64,000 bases of DNA from the NCBI GenBank assembly GCA_900167925.1, contig FUZM01000003.1:407679-471678 (forward strand), read 5' to 3'. Source of the DNA: Bacteroidales bacterium WCE2008. GTDB taxonomy: Bacteria > Bacteroidota > Bacteroidia > Bacteroidales > UBA932. Numbering within the stretch: the first letter of the stretch is position 1; each line of letters opens with the position of its first letter. The position numbers and the translations under genes are program-made. The notes below the pieces were generated by a model. It was not told the DNA's origin, made no database searches, and was given only the letters and a program-made list of their open reading frames with translations. Shown here in pieces: positions 34,522 through 44,377 of this stretch.

Positions 34522-35288
34522 AAGTATTTATAATCGAAGACGAACTCATGGCCCAGGCGACCCTGGCCAGAACCCTGAAGACGAATTTTCAGGACATCGA
34601 AATAGCCGGAACGGCACAGTCCGTCCGCGAAGCCGTGGCATGGCTTAAAGAAAACAAGCCGGACGTCATATTCATGGACGTGGAGCTCTCGGACGGAAAG
34701 TGTTTCGAGATTTTCCGCAAAGTGGAGATAACGGCCAAGGTGATCATGACGACCGCCTATGACAGCTATGCCGTGAAAGCCTTCGAAGTCAATTCCATCG
34801 ACTACCTCCTGAAGCCGGTCGAGCTCAACGCCCTGCAGCGAGCTATTTCCCGCTGTCGCGAGGATGAGGACGAGAACGATGTCAACAAGATACTCGGAGC
34901 CCTTACCTCACGTCCCGAGCATCAGTGGAAAGAGCGTTTCCTGGTCCAGCTCAACGACCGCATCGTACCTGTCAAGACAGCCGATGTCGCATACTTTTTC
35001 TCGGAGGACAAGGACAACCACGTCGTGACAAGAGACGGGACATTCTATGTGATCGACGGCACCCTTGACGCCATCATGGCCGAGCTAAACCCTGAAGAAT
35101 TCTTCAAGATTTCCAGAAGTTGCATCGTCTCCAAAGACGTGGTCGAGAGCGTCACCAAGCTGCTCGGCGGCAGGCTGCGCATCTCCGTCAGCAAGACGGT
35201 CAAGCCAAATGCAATGCGCCGGCCCGAACCCGACCTTACAGTGTCGCGCGCCCGGACCGACGATTTCCTTGAATGGCTTGAGAAATAG
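34518..35288 (+). CDS. LytTR-family response regulator
   Basis: 256 aa. Receiver domain (1-120) with the acid pocket E7, D8 and phospho-acceptor D54 (FMDVELSDG), conserved T/K residues (MTTAYDSY, LLKPVE); LytTR DNA-binding domain (about 140-255) with FLVQLNDRIVPVKTADVAYF and FFKISRSCIV. LytTR proteins bind paired imperfect direct repeats. Start overlaps the kinase stop (ATGA). It ends 1 nt before the convergent malQ gene. The likely targets are the starch operon and itself; that is inference from position only. Confidence 0.92.
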   Translation: MKVFIIEDELMAQATLARTLKTNFQDIEIAGTAQSVREAVAWLKENKPDVIFMDVELSDGKCFEIFRKVEITAKVIMTTAYDSYAVKAFEVNSIDYLLKPVELNALQRAISRCREDEDENDVNKILGALTSRPEHQWKERFLVQLNDRIVPVKTADVAYFFSEDKDNHVVTRDGTFYVIDGTLDAIMAELNPEEFFKISRSCIVSKDVVESVTKLLGGRLRISVSKTVKPNAMRRPEPDLTVSRARTDDFLEWLEK

Positions 35289-35289
35289 C

Positions 35290-37728
35290 CTATATATTTC
35301 GGCTTGAGCCTCTTATCATTCCCTTGAGAGTACCATTCAGATCCGACTTGGAGAGAAGATCCTCCAGCGTCAGATGCATCCTGTATCTCCAATAGTAGCG
35401 AGGAATAGCAGGAACGTTGATCCGCTCATCCTCAGGATTGCCCGGATAACGGACATTTCCGTCAATCGATATCCAGTCCTGCAGCGGCAGGATGCAGAGC
35501 ATTGCCGGAGACTTCAGGTGCTGGTCTATGATCTTGGCGCATACCCAAGGCTCGCAGAACCAAGGCATGTCGCCGGTTCCGTGGAGCATGTTGTGCCAGA
35601 AGCGCGCAGTCACAGCCCTGTCTTCCTCCCACCATGCACGCAGCGTATTGGTATCATGGGTACCGGTAGCGCAGACGCAGTAGTAAGGATAACGGTCCGG
35701 ATCGGCGAACTCGTCCCTTGGAGACTTAGGCATCCTCTGGATCTCGAGAGACAGGATTCCGAGCTCATTCATCACCTCCGGGACGCAGTCAGGAATCATT
35801 CCGAGGTCCTCTCCGCAGGTAAGCATTCCCGTAGATTCAAGCAGAGAAGGCAGTTTCTTCATAGCCGACTCCTTCCAGAAAGCATTGTGCCTGCGATAGA
35901 AGAAATCGTCATAGAGATCATTGAAACTGCGTTTCTGCCACTCGTCCATTCCTGCATACCAGGTAGTATTCTGGGCCGAGATACGAGGATGGTAGTACCC
36001 TTTCTTGCGCGGATCCTCGAGGAAGAGCACATCGGTCTCTTCTCCGTTGCCGGAAGTCACGAAACGCCCGCCTCCGATATCGAAACCCCTTGAACGGAGT
36101 TCGTCGGCCGAATATGGCAGTGCCGGGCTGAAATGCCCCATCAGGCCGCTCTTATACGGAACAGGAATTTCCCAGATACGGAAGAAGCCGAGTATATGGT
36201 CGATTCTGAACGCATCGAAATAATGGCTCATCTTCTTCATCCTCATCTTCCACCATGAGAAGCCGTCCTCTGCCATCTTCTCCCAGTTGTACGTAGGGAA
36301 GCCCCAGTTCTGGCCATCCACCGAGAATGCGTCAGGCGGAGCGCCTGCCTGCGAATCCAGATGGTAGAGCTCAGGATATGCCCACGCATCTACGCTGGTA
36401 CGGCTGATTCCGATCGGAAGATCGCCCTTGAGGGCAACTCCCTTAGAATGGGCGTAGGCCACGGCATCCTTCAGCTGGGCGTCAGCCCAGTATTGCTCGT
36501 AATAGTGGAAACCGACCTCTTTCTTGTGGGAGGAGGCATATTCTGCGACCTTCTTTGCAGAGAACTTGGCCATCTTTCCCCACTTGGAGAAATCTACGGT
36601 TCCCGTCTCGTCCCTGAGACAGCAGAATACCGAATACGGCAGCAGCCAGGATTCGTTCTCCTTGAAGAAAGCCTTATAATCGTCAGAAGCCATGACCTTG
36701 TCACCCAAGGAATCATAAGCCTTGCGGAGCAGTCTTGTCTTCTCGTCGTTTACCTTTTCATAATCTGTCTGGCGCAACGAATTCAGCTCGTCGCGCAAGT
36801 CTCTATACGCCTTGTCATTGCGGACTCCGGCATCCGGAAGGTGGATGAACTGAGGATGCAGGGCGAAAGTGGAGTTGGCATTGTACGGATATGAATCCTG
36901 CCATGTCCCTGTCATCTTGGTATCGTTGACAGGAAGCAGCTGGATGACGCTCTGGCCGGTAGCGGCGGCCCAGTCCACGAGTTTCTTGATATCATGGAAC
37001 TCGCCGATGCCGAAGCTGTCCTCAGAACGGAGGGCGAAGACCGGCACGGCGACTCCCGCGCCTCTCCACGGCATCGTAGGGAACTGAGGCACGAAGTCGG
37101 CAGCGATCACATGCTCCCCTTCCTTCGGCAGAGCCGAGAAATGGCGGTTGTCGCCGACCTCCCACATTATCGGATCGAGAGTCTTTCGGTCCACTATCAC
37201 AAACTTATATTCGAAGGACTCCTGCGCGCGCAGGGTAATCTTCCAGTAAGGGAATTCGCTGTCGTCGAGAACGACTATCTTTTTCCATGAGTCGAAGAGC
37301 TTTCCGCTTCCGGTCATGGCAACGGCCTGCGAAGGACGGATCTCCGCCGACGGGAATATGAAGGAAACATTTCCTTTGGCCACCGTCTTTACAGGTTTGT
37401 GAGGCTCGCGCCTGAAGATCACGTCCTTGAACATGGACGACCAGAACGGAGCATTGGAAGGTCTGTCATGCCAACGGTCGAGGACGGTGACGATCTTCGA
37501 TGAAGTTTCAAGTTCGTGCGGGGCATACTCGCTGCGGATGCAGTTGTCGCCATTCCACACTTCGTAGGTATAAGATGATACTGACTTGACATCGTCCAGC
37601 TCAACCTGCCACATGCCTGAAGAGACATATCGCATGTCATACCTCTTCTTCCCGATGACGAGCACAAGCCGCTCCCCCCAGGAAGTATTGTAATCGATAC
37701 TGAATCTGATTCTCATATTATTGATCAT
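35290..37728 (-). CDS. malQ: 4-alpha-glucanotransferase with tandem CBM20 (GH77)
   Basis: 812 aa from the ATG that overlaps the stop of the upstream gene (TAATG); ATG at 37716 is an alternative. Two N-terminal CBM20-like domains (about 1-100 and 115-230) bind starch. GH77 catalytic residues: nucleophile Asp in DAFRIDHILGFF, acid Glu in CGEDLGMIPD, Asp in GTHDTNTLR. No signal peptide, so cytosolic. It disproportionates maltooligosaccharides taken up through the Sus system and so complements the starch locus next door. It is in a transcript with an organophosphate transporter, a MATE pump and rsgA. Confidence 0.94.
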   Translation of the reverse strand: MINNMRIRFSIDYNTSWGERLVLVIGKKRYDMRYVSSGMWQVELDDVKSVSSYTYEVWNGDNCIRSEYAPHELETSSKIVTVLDRWHDRPSNAPFWSSMFKDVIFRREPHKPVKTVAKGNVSFIFPSAEIRPSQAVAMTGSGKLFDSWKKIVVLDDSEFPYWKITLRAQESFEYKFVIVDRKTLDPIMWEVGDNRHFSALPKEGEHVIAADFVPQFPTMPWRGAGVAVPVFALRSEDSFGIGEFHDIKKLVDWAAATGQSVIQLLPVNDTKMTGTWQDSYPYNANSTFALHPQFIHLPDAGVRNDKAYRDLRDELNSLRQTDYEKVNDEKTRLLRKAYDSLGDKVMASDDYKAFFKENESWLLPYSVFCCLRDETGTVDFSKWGKMAKFSAKKVAEYASSHKKEVGFHYYEQYWADAQLKDAVAYAHSKGVALKGDLPIGISRTSVDAWAYPELYHLDSQAGAPPDAFSVDGQNWGFPTYNWEKMAEDGFSWWKMRMKKMSHYFDAFRIDHILGFFRIWEIPVPYKSGLMGHFSPALPYSADELRSRGFDIGGGRFVTSGNGEETDVLFLEDPRKKGYYHPRISAQNTTWYAGMDEWQKRSFNDLYDDFFYRRHNAFWKESAMKKLPSLLESTGMLTCGEDLGMIPDCVPEVMNELGILSLEIQRMPKSPRDEFADPDRYPYYCVCATGTHDTNTLRAWWEEDRAVTARFWHNMLHGTGDMPWFCEPWVCAKIIDQHLKSPAMLCILPLQDWISIDGNVRYPGNPEDERINVPAIPRYYWRYRMHLTLEDLLSKSDLNGTLKGMIRGSSRNI

Positions 37729-39098
37729 TAGTCTTGTACAACTTTCTTTTTCAGATATTTCCACCCATATACCGGCAGTATGAACGATACCAGGCAGGCC
37801 ACGATCCAGAACCATGATACCGGACCGAAATCCCATGCGCCGGAAGCATCCTGACGGATCATGAATCCGCTGACTATATCCTGGATTCCCGCGGCGACAT
37901 AGCTAGATATTCCGACTATTCCGAGAGCGGAGCCTGTTGCCTTGCGAGGCACGATATCGAGGGCCATGAGGCCGGCGACTACGCAGAATACGACTCCTAT
38001 CGAGATGCTGAATGTCGAAACGTAGATTATATTCATAAGCGCGCTGCCTCCGGTAAAAAGGAACAGCCACAGAGAAACGAGGCAGACTACTCCGGAAAGG
38101 ATTACAGGACGTATCCTGTCTCCTCTGAAGAGTTTGTCCGAAAGCCAGCCGGCGCATACCGTTCCTGCAATTCCGAAAATCTCCGAAAAGGCGATTATAT
38201 CAGTCGCGGAGATATCTGAAAAGCCCTTGGATTTCTGCAGGAAAAGCACTCCCCACCCGCTTACCGCATACTGGGTTATATACACGAAAGCGCTGGAAAG
38301 GGCGATTACCCAGATTCCGGGATTCTTGAATACATATTTCTGGAGCACCTTGGTCGGCATCGAATCCGTCTTCTCACGGTTCTCCCCGTTAAGTTCCTGG
38401 ATAGAAGGAAGCCCCTTGCTTTCCGGAGTATCGGAAACCGAAAACGCGACTAGCAAAGCCCCGGCGAAACCGGCAACGGAGGCGAATATGAATCCGTACT
38501 GCCACCCGAACCAGCCGACGACGATACCTATCAGCCAGAACGACAGCGACTTGCCGAGATACGGAGTAGCGCTGAAGATACTGTACCATGTTCCCCTCTC
38601 CTTCAGCGGGAACCAGCGCGAGAGGCTGATCACTCCCGGAGGCGAGCCCATGGACTGCATCCAGCCGTTGATACCCCAGAGGACGGCGAATGTCAAGAAC
38701 ATTACGGCCGGCGAAATCCGGATCCAGTCGGTCGCAAAACCGAGGATTCCGATTATCAGGTTGACCAGCGCCGAGATGAACAGGCCGATGGCCATGAATC
38801 TGCGGATATTGCAGTAGTCGGCGATAAAGCCGTTTATGAATTTGCCGACAGCATAGACAAAGAGCAGGGCCGAACCGATGAGACCGAGCTGACCCGTGTT
38901 GAAGATGTCACCGTCGATAAGAGGCTGCTTTACGATGCTGAGAGTCATACGGCAGACATAGAAAAGACTGTATGCCACAGTTACTCCCCAGAAGGTCTGG
39001 GACCTCAGTCGACGGTACGTAGAATCAACTTTCTCCTCAGGCACCCTCTCTGCTGAAGGTTTTGAAATTCTGAAATATCTATAGAATCCGTTAATCAT
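37728..39098 (-). CDS. MFS transporter of the organophosphate:phosphate antiporter (GlpT/UhpC-like) family
   Basis: 456 aa, twelve transmembrane helices with a cytoplasmic loop near residue 235. The signature region MGSPPGVISLSRWFPLKERGTWYS resembles GlpT/UhpT/UhpC (the usual W/E/R-rich motif after helix 4). Substrate could be glycerol-3-phosphate or a hexose phosphate; UhpC-like sensing is also possible. Upstream it overlaps the MATE gene by 4 nt and downstream it overlaps malQ (TAATG), so translation is coupled. Confidence 0.88.
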   Translation of the reverse strand: MINGFYRYFRISKPSAERVPEEKVDSTYRRLRSQTFWGVTVAYSLFYVCRMTLSIVKQPLIDGDIFNTGQLGLIGSALLFVYAVGKFINGFIADYCNIRRFMAIGLFISALVNLIIGILGFATDWIRISPAVMFLTFAVLWGINGWMQSMGSPPGVISLSRWFPLKERGTWYSIFSATPYLGKSLSFWLIGIVVGWFGWQYGFIFASVAGFAGALLVAFSVSDTPESKGLPSIQELNGENREKTDSMPTKVLQKYVFKNPGIWVIALSSAFVYITQYAVSGWGVLFLQKSKGFSDISATDIIAFSEIFGIAGTVCAGWLSDKLFRGDRIRPVILSGVVCLVSLWLFLFTGGSALMNIIYVSTFSISIGVVFCVVAGLMALDIVPRKATGSALGIVGISSYVAAGIQDIVSGFMIRQDASGAWDFGPVSWFWIVACLVSFILPVYGWKYLKKKVVQD

Positions 39099-40465
39099 AA
39101 TTTGTCAAAAGGCTCCACGAGTATGCTCCGCCTGTAATTGATACTCAGATACAGGGCTCTCACGGCGAGATGCGCGAAGTAAGCAAGCATCAGTATATGG
39201 ATAGCCCCGACCGGATCCGGACGGAAAACATTTACAAAGATAAACCAAACTGCGTAAAATCCAACTACCGCCCACAAAGAAGAATCCCTCAGGGCCTTGG
39301 ATGAAGTCGCGCCGACGAAGATTCCGTCCCAGGTGAAAGTGACGCAGCCTATCAGCGGCATAGGCAGCAGCCATACGAAGAACTGCCTGCATGCATCGAC
39401 CACCTCGGCCTCTGAAGTAAGAAGCCGGACTATCGGAGTACCGCCGACAAAATAAATCAATATGAAGAAGATACCGATGCCCATACTCCAGACGAAAGTC
39501 TGGCGGACAGTCCTCTTCGTCATCTCCCGGTCCTGCATGCCGATGAACTTCCCGGTAAGAGCCTCCCCCGCATAGGCAAAGCCGTCGGTAAAGAACGAGA
39601 ACAGCATCAGCAGTTTCATCAGAATCGCTCCTGTCGCCAGCATCAGATCTCCATACCGGGCCGATATGACCGTAAACCCGATATAGACTATCAGCATCCC
39701 GACGGAGCGCAGGAAAAGGTCCGAGTTCATGGTTACGAACTTACGGAGTTCCTTGCCTCTGAACGTGGCTTCGAACTGCTTCAGGCCAATCCCGGCGAAC
39801 ACCTTCCGGAAGTACTTGAAAGCGACCACCGAAAGCGCGAAGGTAAGTCCGCTGTACTGGGCGATAAGGGTTCCCCAGGCAATACCTTCGAAGCCGATTC
39901 CGTCGAAGCCCGGAATCCCGGTTCCGAGCGACAGCACTATGCTCGTCACAATATTTACGGCGTTGACTGTCAGGTCCGTGAACATCGAGCTGACGGTATC
40001 CTGCATTCCGATGAACCATCCCTTGAAGGCCATCATGCTGAGCGTAGCAGGAGCGGCCCAGATACGGATCATGAAATATTTCGACGCGAGCTCACGCACC
40101 GGATCCGAGCATTCCACGAATGCGAATACCAGTTGCATGAACGGCCACTGGAGAAGGATCATGAGAAACGCGATTCCCCAGGCGAAGCCGACTCCCCTGA
40201 TCAGGGTCTCGGCGCAGTAATGACGGTCTCCGCGGCCATAAGCCTGGGCTGTCAGTCCGCCCGTCCCTACACGCAGGAAGCCGAAGTTCCAATAGAGAAG
40301 GTCGAAGAGCATCGCTCCTATCGAGATGCCGCCGATGAGAGTAGCGGCGGAGCCTGACAGATGACCGGCCACGGCCATGTCCACCATGCCGACCAGCGGG
40401 ACGGTAATGTTGGCCAGAATGCTCGGTAGGGCCAGTCTCAGTATGTCTCTGTCAAGCGGGCGCAT
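39095..40465 (-). CDS. MATE-family efflux transporter (DinF-like)
   Basis: 456 aa, about twelve transmembrane helices in two similar halves. The opening (ILRLALPSILANITVPLVGMVDMAVAGHL, in part) is characteristic of the DinF branch of MATE cation/drug antiporters. The gene follows rsgA without any gap and overlaps the next gene by 4 nt. Substrate unknown. Confidence 0.9.
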   Translation of the reverse strand: MRPLDRDILRLALPSILANITVPLVGMVDMAVAGHLSGSAATLIGGISIGAMLFDLLYWNFGFLRVGTGGLTAQAYGRGDRHYCAETLIRGVGFAWGIAFLMILLQWPFMQLVFAFVECSDPVRELASKYFMIRIWAAPATLSMMAFKGWFIGMQDTVSSMFTDLTVNAVNIVTSIVLSLGTGIPGFDGIGFEGIAWGTLIAQYSGLTFALSVVAFKYFRKVFAGIGLKQFEATFRGKELRKFVTMNSDLFLRSVGMLIVYIGFTVISARYGDLMLATGAILMKLLMLFSFFTDGFAYAGEALTGKFIGMQDREMTKRTVRQTFVWSMGIGIFFILIYFVGGTPIVRLLTSEAEVVDACRQFFVWLLPMPLIGCVTFTWDGIFVGATSSKALRDSSLWAVVGFYAVWFIFVNVFRPDPVGAIHILMLAYFAHLAVRALYLSINYRRSILVEPFDKL

Positions 40466-41413
40466 TTACCTGAATTTAGAGTCCTCTTCAAGCATGCCGA
40501 GATACGAGTTATATCTTTCGGCACTGATTGTTCCGTCCTCCACTGCCTGCTTGACGGCGCAGCCCGGTTCGTGGGTATGGGTGCATGGAGTGAAACGGCA
40601 GTCCCGGGCCACCTTGAGCATCTCCGGAAAGTAGAGGGCTATTTCTTCCTTTTCGAGAGATACCAAGCCGAAGCCTCTGATGCCGGGTGTATCGATGATA
40701 TATGAACCACTCTCCGTACGATACATCTCATATAGGGAGGTGGTATGCTTTCCCTGAAGGTGGGCGGCAGAAATCTTTCCGACCTTGGCGTCGAGAGCCG
40801 GGTCGATTGCATTTATCAGGCTGGACTTGCCGACTCCTGATTCGCCCGAGAACAGACAGACCTTGCCTTTGCAGTCCTCGCGCAGCCGGTCCAGGCCTTC
40901 TCCCGTCTTGACGGACGTTTCCATGACCCTGTATCCGGCGCCTTCGTAGATCCGGTGGAAATCCTCGACGTATTCGGCGGCCTCGTCCCGGTAGAGATCC
41001 ACTTTGTTCATGACTATCGTGACCGGGACCCCATAGACTTCGCATGAGACCAGTATCCTGTCGAGGAACGGAAGCTTGATCTCAGGGAAGTAGAGGGAAA
41101 CGATGATGTAGGCCATGTCGATGTTGGCCGCGATCACATGGGACTGTCTTGAGAGATTGGTGGATTTGCGGATCAGCCAGTTCTTGCGGTCGAGGACTTC
41201 GGAGATCGTTGCCGGATGCTGCAGGTCGACGTTGCCGTCTTCCGGAAGTTCGTAGCAGACATGGTCCCCGACGGCGACCGGGTTGGTCGATTCGCTGTTC
41301 TTGAGCCTGACTTTTCCTTTCAGCACTGCCGGGAAGGGCTTCCATTCCGGGAGCTCCGACAGCATGAAATGGCTGCCGGCATTCTTTACTACTGTTGCCT
41401 GTCCTTTTCTCAT
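40466..41413 (-). CDS. rsgA: Small-ribosomal-subunit biogenesis GTPase RsgA
   Basis: 315 aa from ATG at 41413 (MRKGQATVV). An OB fold (about 1-75) is followed by a circularly permuted GTPase: G4 (NKVDL) comes first, then G1 (GESGVGKSSLIN) and G3 (DTPGIRGFG). The C-terminal zinc site shows C...C-T-H-T-H-E-P-G-C. It frees late 30S subunits of assembly factors. Upstream in-frame extension exists but overlaps the divergent promoter region, so I trim it. First gene of the rsgA-MATE-OPA-malQ transcript. Confidence 0.95.
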   Translation of the reverse strand: MRKGQATVVKNAGSHFMLSELPEWKPFPAVLKGKVRLKNSESTNPVAVGDHVCYELPEDGNVDLQHPATISEVLDRKNWLIRKSTNLSRQSHVIAANIDMAYIIVSLYFPEIKLPFLDRILVSCEVYGVPVTIVMNKVDLYRDEAAEYVEDFHRIYEGAGYRVMETSVKTGEGLDRLREDCKGKVCLFSGESGVGKSSLINAIDPALDAKVGKISAAHLQGKHTTSLYEMYRTESGSYIIDTPGIRGFGLVSLEKEEIALYFPEMLKVARDCRFTPCTHTHEPGCAVKQAVEDGTISAERYNSYLGMLEEDSKFR

Positions 41414-41454
41414 CGTCTCTTTGAAAATCGTAGCTAATATAGGGAAATATTCGC

Positions 41455-41462
41455 TATATTTG
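41455..41462 (+). promoter_or_regulatory. -7 element for the polyprenyl synthase gene
   Basis: TATATTTG, an exact TAnnTTTG match, 24 nt before the ATG at 41487. On the opposite strand a weaker element serves rsgA. Confidence 0.5.
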
Positions 41463-41486
41463 TGTCCGGCACTAAAATTTATTACG

Positions 41487-42470
41487 ATGATCAACGAATC
41501 CCACGTCGAGGCTGCGCTTAAGTCTCTGTTCGATAATATCGAGTTTACAAAGGAGCCTGAAAGGCTTTATGACCCACTGCGTTTCATGATTTCAATCGGA
41601 GGCAAGAGGCTGCGTCCGCGCCTGTGTCTTACCACCTATGCGCTCTATAAGGACGCATTCGACGATTCGATTCTGCAGCCGGCAGCCGGACTCGAGGTCT
41701 TCCACAGCTTTACCCTTATCCATGACGATATCATGGACAAGTCTCCGGTGCGCCGCGGGATGCCGACCGTATGGACCAAATGGGGCGAGGACGGAGCGAT
41801 TCTCTCCGGCGATGCGATGTGCATCGACAGTTACAAGCGTATCGCGAAAGCTCCTTCGAAGGTGCTCGGAAAGGCTCTGGAGCTGTTTTCGACTACCGCT
41901 TCGCAGGTCTGCGACGGCCAGCAGCTGGACATGGATTTCGAGAAGGTCCCGATGGTTCCGATGGAGGATTATATCAAGATGATCGGCCTTAAGACAGGAG
42001 TGCTGATCGCCTGCTCCGCAAAGATGGGTGCTCTTATCGCCGGCGCATCCGAGGAGGACTGCGAAAATCTGTATCAGTTCGGCTACAATCTCGGACTTGC
42101 TTTCCAGATTGCGGATGATTATCTGGATGCTTTCGGGGATGCCAAGGTCTTCGGTAAACCTATCGGCGGAGACATCGTCAACAACAAGAAGTGCTGGCTT
42201 ACCACCCATGCCCTTGAGAAGGCTGACGACAAGACTCGCCAGAAGCTTCTCGATGCCATGGACCTTCCTGTCGAGACCACGGACCAGAAGCTCAAGAAGA
42301 TCACTCTCTTCAAGGATGTCTATCAGAAGCTCCATGTCGACGAGGATGCCAAGTACGAGATCCTCCGCCTGACCGGCGACGCCCTCTCGTATGCTTCCAA
42401 GGTATGCACCGGAGTCCGCTACGAAATGCTGCGCCGCTTCGCCGACAAGCTCATCGGCCGCACGAAATAA
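41487..42470 (+). CDS. Polyprenyl (trans-isoprenyl) diphosphate synthase
   Basis: 327 aa. Both aspartate-rich motifs of the family are present: first DDIMDKSPVRRG (about 84-95), second DDYLD (about 212-216). GGKRLRPRL near residue 33 binds the allylic diphosphate. It makes C15-C40 chains from IPP for quinones or undecaprenyl carriers; chain length cannot be told from sequence by eye. The start at 41487 is chosen over a longer frame because the longer one runs back through rsgA. A strong bidirectional terminator follows after the palindromic element. Confidence 0.94.
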   Translation: MINESHVEAALKSLFDNIEFTKEPERLYDPLRFMISIGGKRLRPRLCLTTYALYKDAFDDSILQPAAGLEVFHSFTLIHDDIMDKSPVRRGMPTVWTKWGEDGAILSGDAMCIDSYKRIAKAPSKVLGKALELFSTTASQVCDGQQLDMDFEKVPMVPMEDYIKMIGLKTGVLIACSAKMGALIAGASEEDCENLYQFGYNLGLAFQIADDYLDAFGDAKVFGKPIGGDIVNNKKCWLTTHALEKADDKTRQKLLDAMDLPVETTDQKLKKITLFKDVYQKLHVDEDAKYEILRLTGDALSYASKVCTGVRYEMLRRFADKLIGRTK

Positions 42471-42479
42471 TCCGCCCGA

Positions 42480-42644
42480 GCAGCCCTGCTGGCCAGGGTC
42501 CCGAGGGCTTGTCCATCCGCGGACAAGTATAGCGGAAGGGGCCCGCAAGATGCAAGTTATCGCGCAGCGATGACGCGGCAGATTGTGGGAAGGCCGGAGA
42601 CGCGAAGCGTCGGAGTCCCTCGGGGCCCTGGTCAGCAGGACTGC
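42480..42644. repeat. Long palindromic element with inner hairpins (element 2)
   Basis: 28-bp arms at 42480-42507 and 42617-42644 pair with three mismatches. Inside are CTTGTCC-ATCCGC-GGACAAG (42508-42527) and GACGC-GAA-GCGTC (42599-42611). No ORF. It resembles element 1 in order: outer arms, a first hairpin with a CCG loop, a last hairpin with a GAA loop followed by G-(T/G)-AGTC. Confidence 0.75.
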
Positions 42645-42682
42645 GGGAGAGATCGACAAAAGCAGGTCGGACTGAAGGATAC

Positions 42683-42728
42683 AAAAAGAGCTGGCATACT
42701 GTCTTACGACCGTATGCCAGCTCTTTTT
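42683..42728. terminator. Bidirectional intrinsic terminator
   Basis: AAAA + AGAGCTGGCATAC (to 42699), a 12-nt loop, GTATGCCAGCTCT + TTTT (42712-42728). The perfect 13-bp stem with A-tract and T-tract on either side serves both the polyprenyl synthase gene (plus) and gpmI (minus). Confidence 0.9.
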
Positions 42729-42746
42729 ATGTCATGAAGCCGAAAC

Positions 42747-44270
42747 CTAGAAGAGCGGCTCGGCAGTCATCTCAGCAGGCTGAGGGATGCCCATGAGCTT
42801 GAGGATTGTCGGAGCGACGTTGCAGAGAGCGCCATCCTTGACAGTCTTGACCTCATTCTCGGCATTGATGACGATGAACGGAACAATGTTGAGAGAGTGG
42901 GCCGTGTTAGGAGTACCGTCAGGATTTACTGCATAGTCAGCATTTCCGTGGTCAGCAGTAAGCAGGACGACATAGCCATGCTCCTTCGCAGCAGTAACGA
43001 CCTTCTCAACCATCTTATCGATGCAGGCCACAGCCCTCTCGATAGAAGTATAGACACCGGTATGGCCGACCATGTCGCCGTTTGCGAAATTAAGGATGAT
43101 CATATCCTCCTTCTCGGTGTTGATGACGTCGACAAGCTTCTCGGCAACCTCAGGAGCGCTCATTTCAGGGAGAAGGTCATATGTAGGAACCTTCGGAGAA
43201 TTCACGAGGATACGGTCCTCATTCTCGAACTGAAGCTCGCGGCCGCCGTTGAAGAAGAATGTCACATGGGCATACTTCTCAGTCTCGGCAATGCGGAGCT
43301 GACGCTTTCCGGCCTTAGAGACAGTCTCGCCGAGAGTATTGTTCACGAGCTCCTTGTCGAAAAGAATGTGGACTCCGGTGAAGCTTGCATCGTAAGGAGT
43401 AAGACAGCAGTAGTAGAGAGGCAGAGTCTTCATGCCCTCTTCCGGCATGTCTTTCTGGGTAAGTACTGTGGTGAGCTCGCGCGCACGGTCATTGCGGAAG
43501 TTGTAGAAGATTACTGCATCGCCCTCCTCAACCTTTGCGAGAGGAGCGCCGGCAGCATCAGTGATGACGATAGGCTTTACGAACTCGTCAGTGACGTCAG
43601 CGTCATATGAAGCCTGGATACCGTCGATGGCGGAAGTAAACTTCTCGCCCTTGCCGTTCACGATAAGATCATATGCCTCCTTTACGCGGTTCCATCTCTT
43701 GTCACGGTCCATTGCATAGAAACGGCCGATGACGCTGGCAATCTTACCGGTAGTCTCGGCCATCTTTGACTCAAGCTCCTCGAGGAAACCTTTTCCGCTG
43801 CGAGGGTCGGTGTCACGGCCATCCATGAAAGCGTGGACATAAACCTTGTCAAGTCCCTGCTCCTTGGCTACACGGAGGAATTCGTACACATGGGTAAGGG
43901 AGCTGTGCACACCGCCGTGGGAGGTAAGGCCCATCAGGTGGAGCTTCTTGCCGCTCTGCTTTACATAATCGAAAACAGCCTTGATCTCGGCGTTCTCGAG
44001 GAACTTATGGTCCCTGCAGGCCATATTGATCTTGACAAGATCCTGATAAACGACCCTTCCTGCGCCGAGGTTCGTATGACCCACCTCAGAGTTACCCATC
44101 TGGCCGTCAGGAAGACCGACGTATTCGCCGCAGGCCTGGAGATGGCTCATTGGATACTTTGCTCTCAGGGAATCGATGTAAGGAGTTCCCTGAGACCAGA
44201 TGGCATTGGAGTAGTCATGACGACCCTCTCCCCAGCCATCGAGAATCATAAGTAAAACTTTTCTATTCAT
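42747..44270 (-). CDS. gpmI: 2,3-bisphosphoglycerate-independent phosphoglycerate mutase
   Basis: 507 aa, full length. Alkaline-phosphatase-superfamily metal sites and the phosphoserine are visible: [10 protein letters not shown] near the start, the Ser in [15 protein letters not shown] (about 58-72), [15 protein letters not shown], and metal ligands in [12 protein letters not shown] and TADHGNAD. It converts 3- to 2-phosphoglycerate in glycolysis. It is a single-gene unit, divergent from RNase R and ending at the shared terminator. Confidence 0.97.
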   Translation of the reverse strand: MNRKVLLMILDGWGEGRHDYSNAIWSQGTPYIDSLRAKYPMSHLQACGEYVGLPDGQMGNSEVGHTNLGAGRVVYQDLVKINMACRDHKFLENAEIKAVFDYVKQSGKKLHLMGLTSHGGVHSSLTHVYEFLRVAKEQGLDKVYVHAFMDGRDTDPRSGKGFLEELESKMAETTGKIASVIGRFYAMDRDKRWNRVKEAYDLIVNGKGEKFTSAIDGIQASYDADVTDEFVKPIVITDAAGAPLAKVEEGDAVIFYNFRNDRARELTTVLTQKDMPEEGMKTLPLYYCCLTPYDASFTGVHILFDKELVNNTLGETVSKAGKRQLRIAETEKYAHVTFFFNGGRELQFENEDRILVNSPKVPTYDLLPEMSAPEVAEKLVDVINTEKEDMIILNFANGDMVGHTGVYTSIERAVACIDKMVEKVVTAAKEHGYVVLLTADHGNADYAVNPDGTPNTAHSLNIVPFIVINAENEVKTVKDGALCNVAPTILKLMGIPQPAEMTAEPLF

Positions 44271-44300
44271 ATCTATAATGATTAATTAACTAATTATTCG

Positions 44301-44308
44301 TACCTTTG
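44301..44308 (+). promoter_or_regulatory. -7 element for RNase R
   Basis: TACCTTTG followed by C, an exact TAnnTTTG match, leaving a leader of about 60 nt to the ATG at 44378. Confidence 0.5.
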
Positions 44309-44377
44309 CGGTAGAGCAGGCCCGAATCTGCAAAGATAAACATTTATTTTATTATTCTGTAACTTAAAAAACAGACT

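Noticed and set aside
37729..37836. N-terminal extension of MalQ upstream of 37728
   Set aside because: It runs inside the coding sequence of the preceding transporter gene; the TAATG overlap gives a normal coupled start.
41283..41486. N-terminal extension of the polyprenyl synthase
   Set aside because: It overlaps the divergent rsgA gene and precedes the -7 element at 41455-41462.
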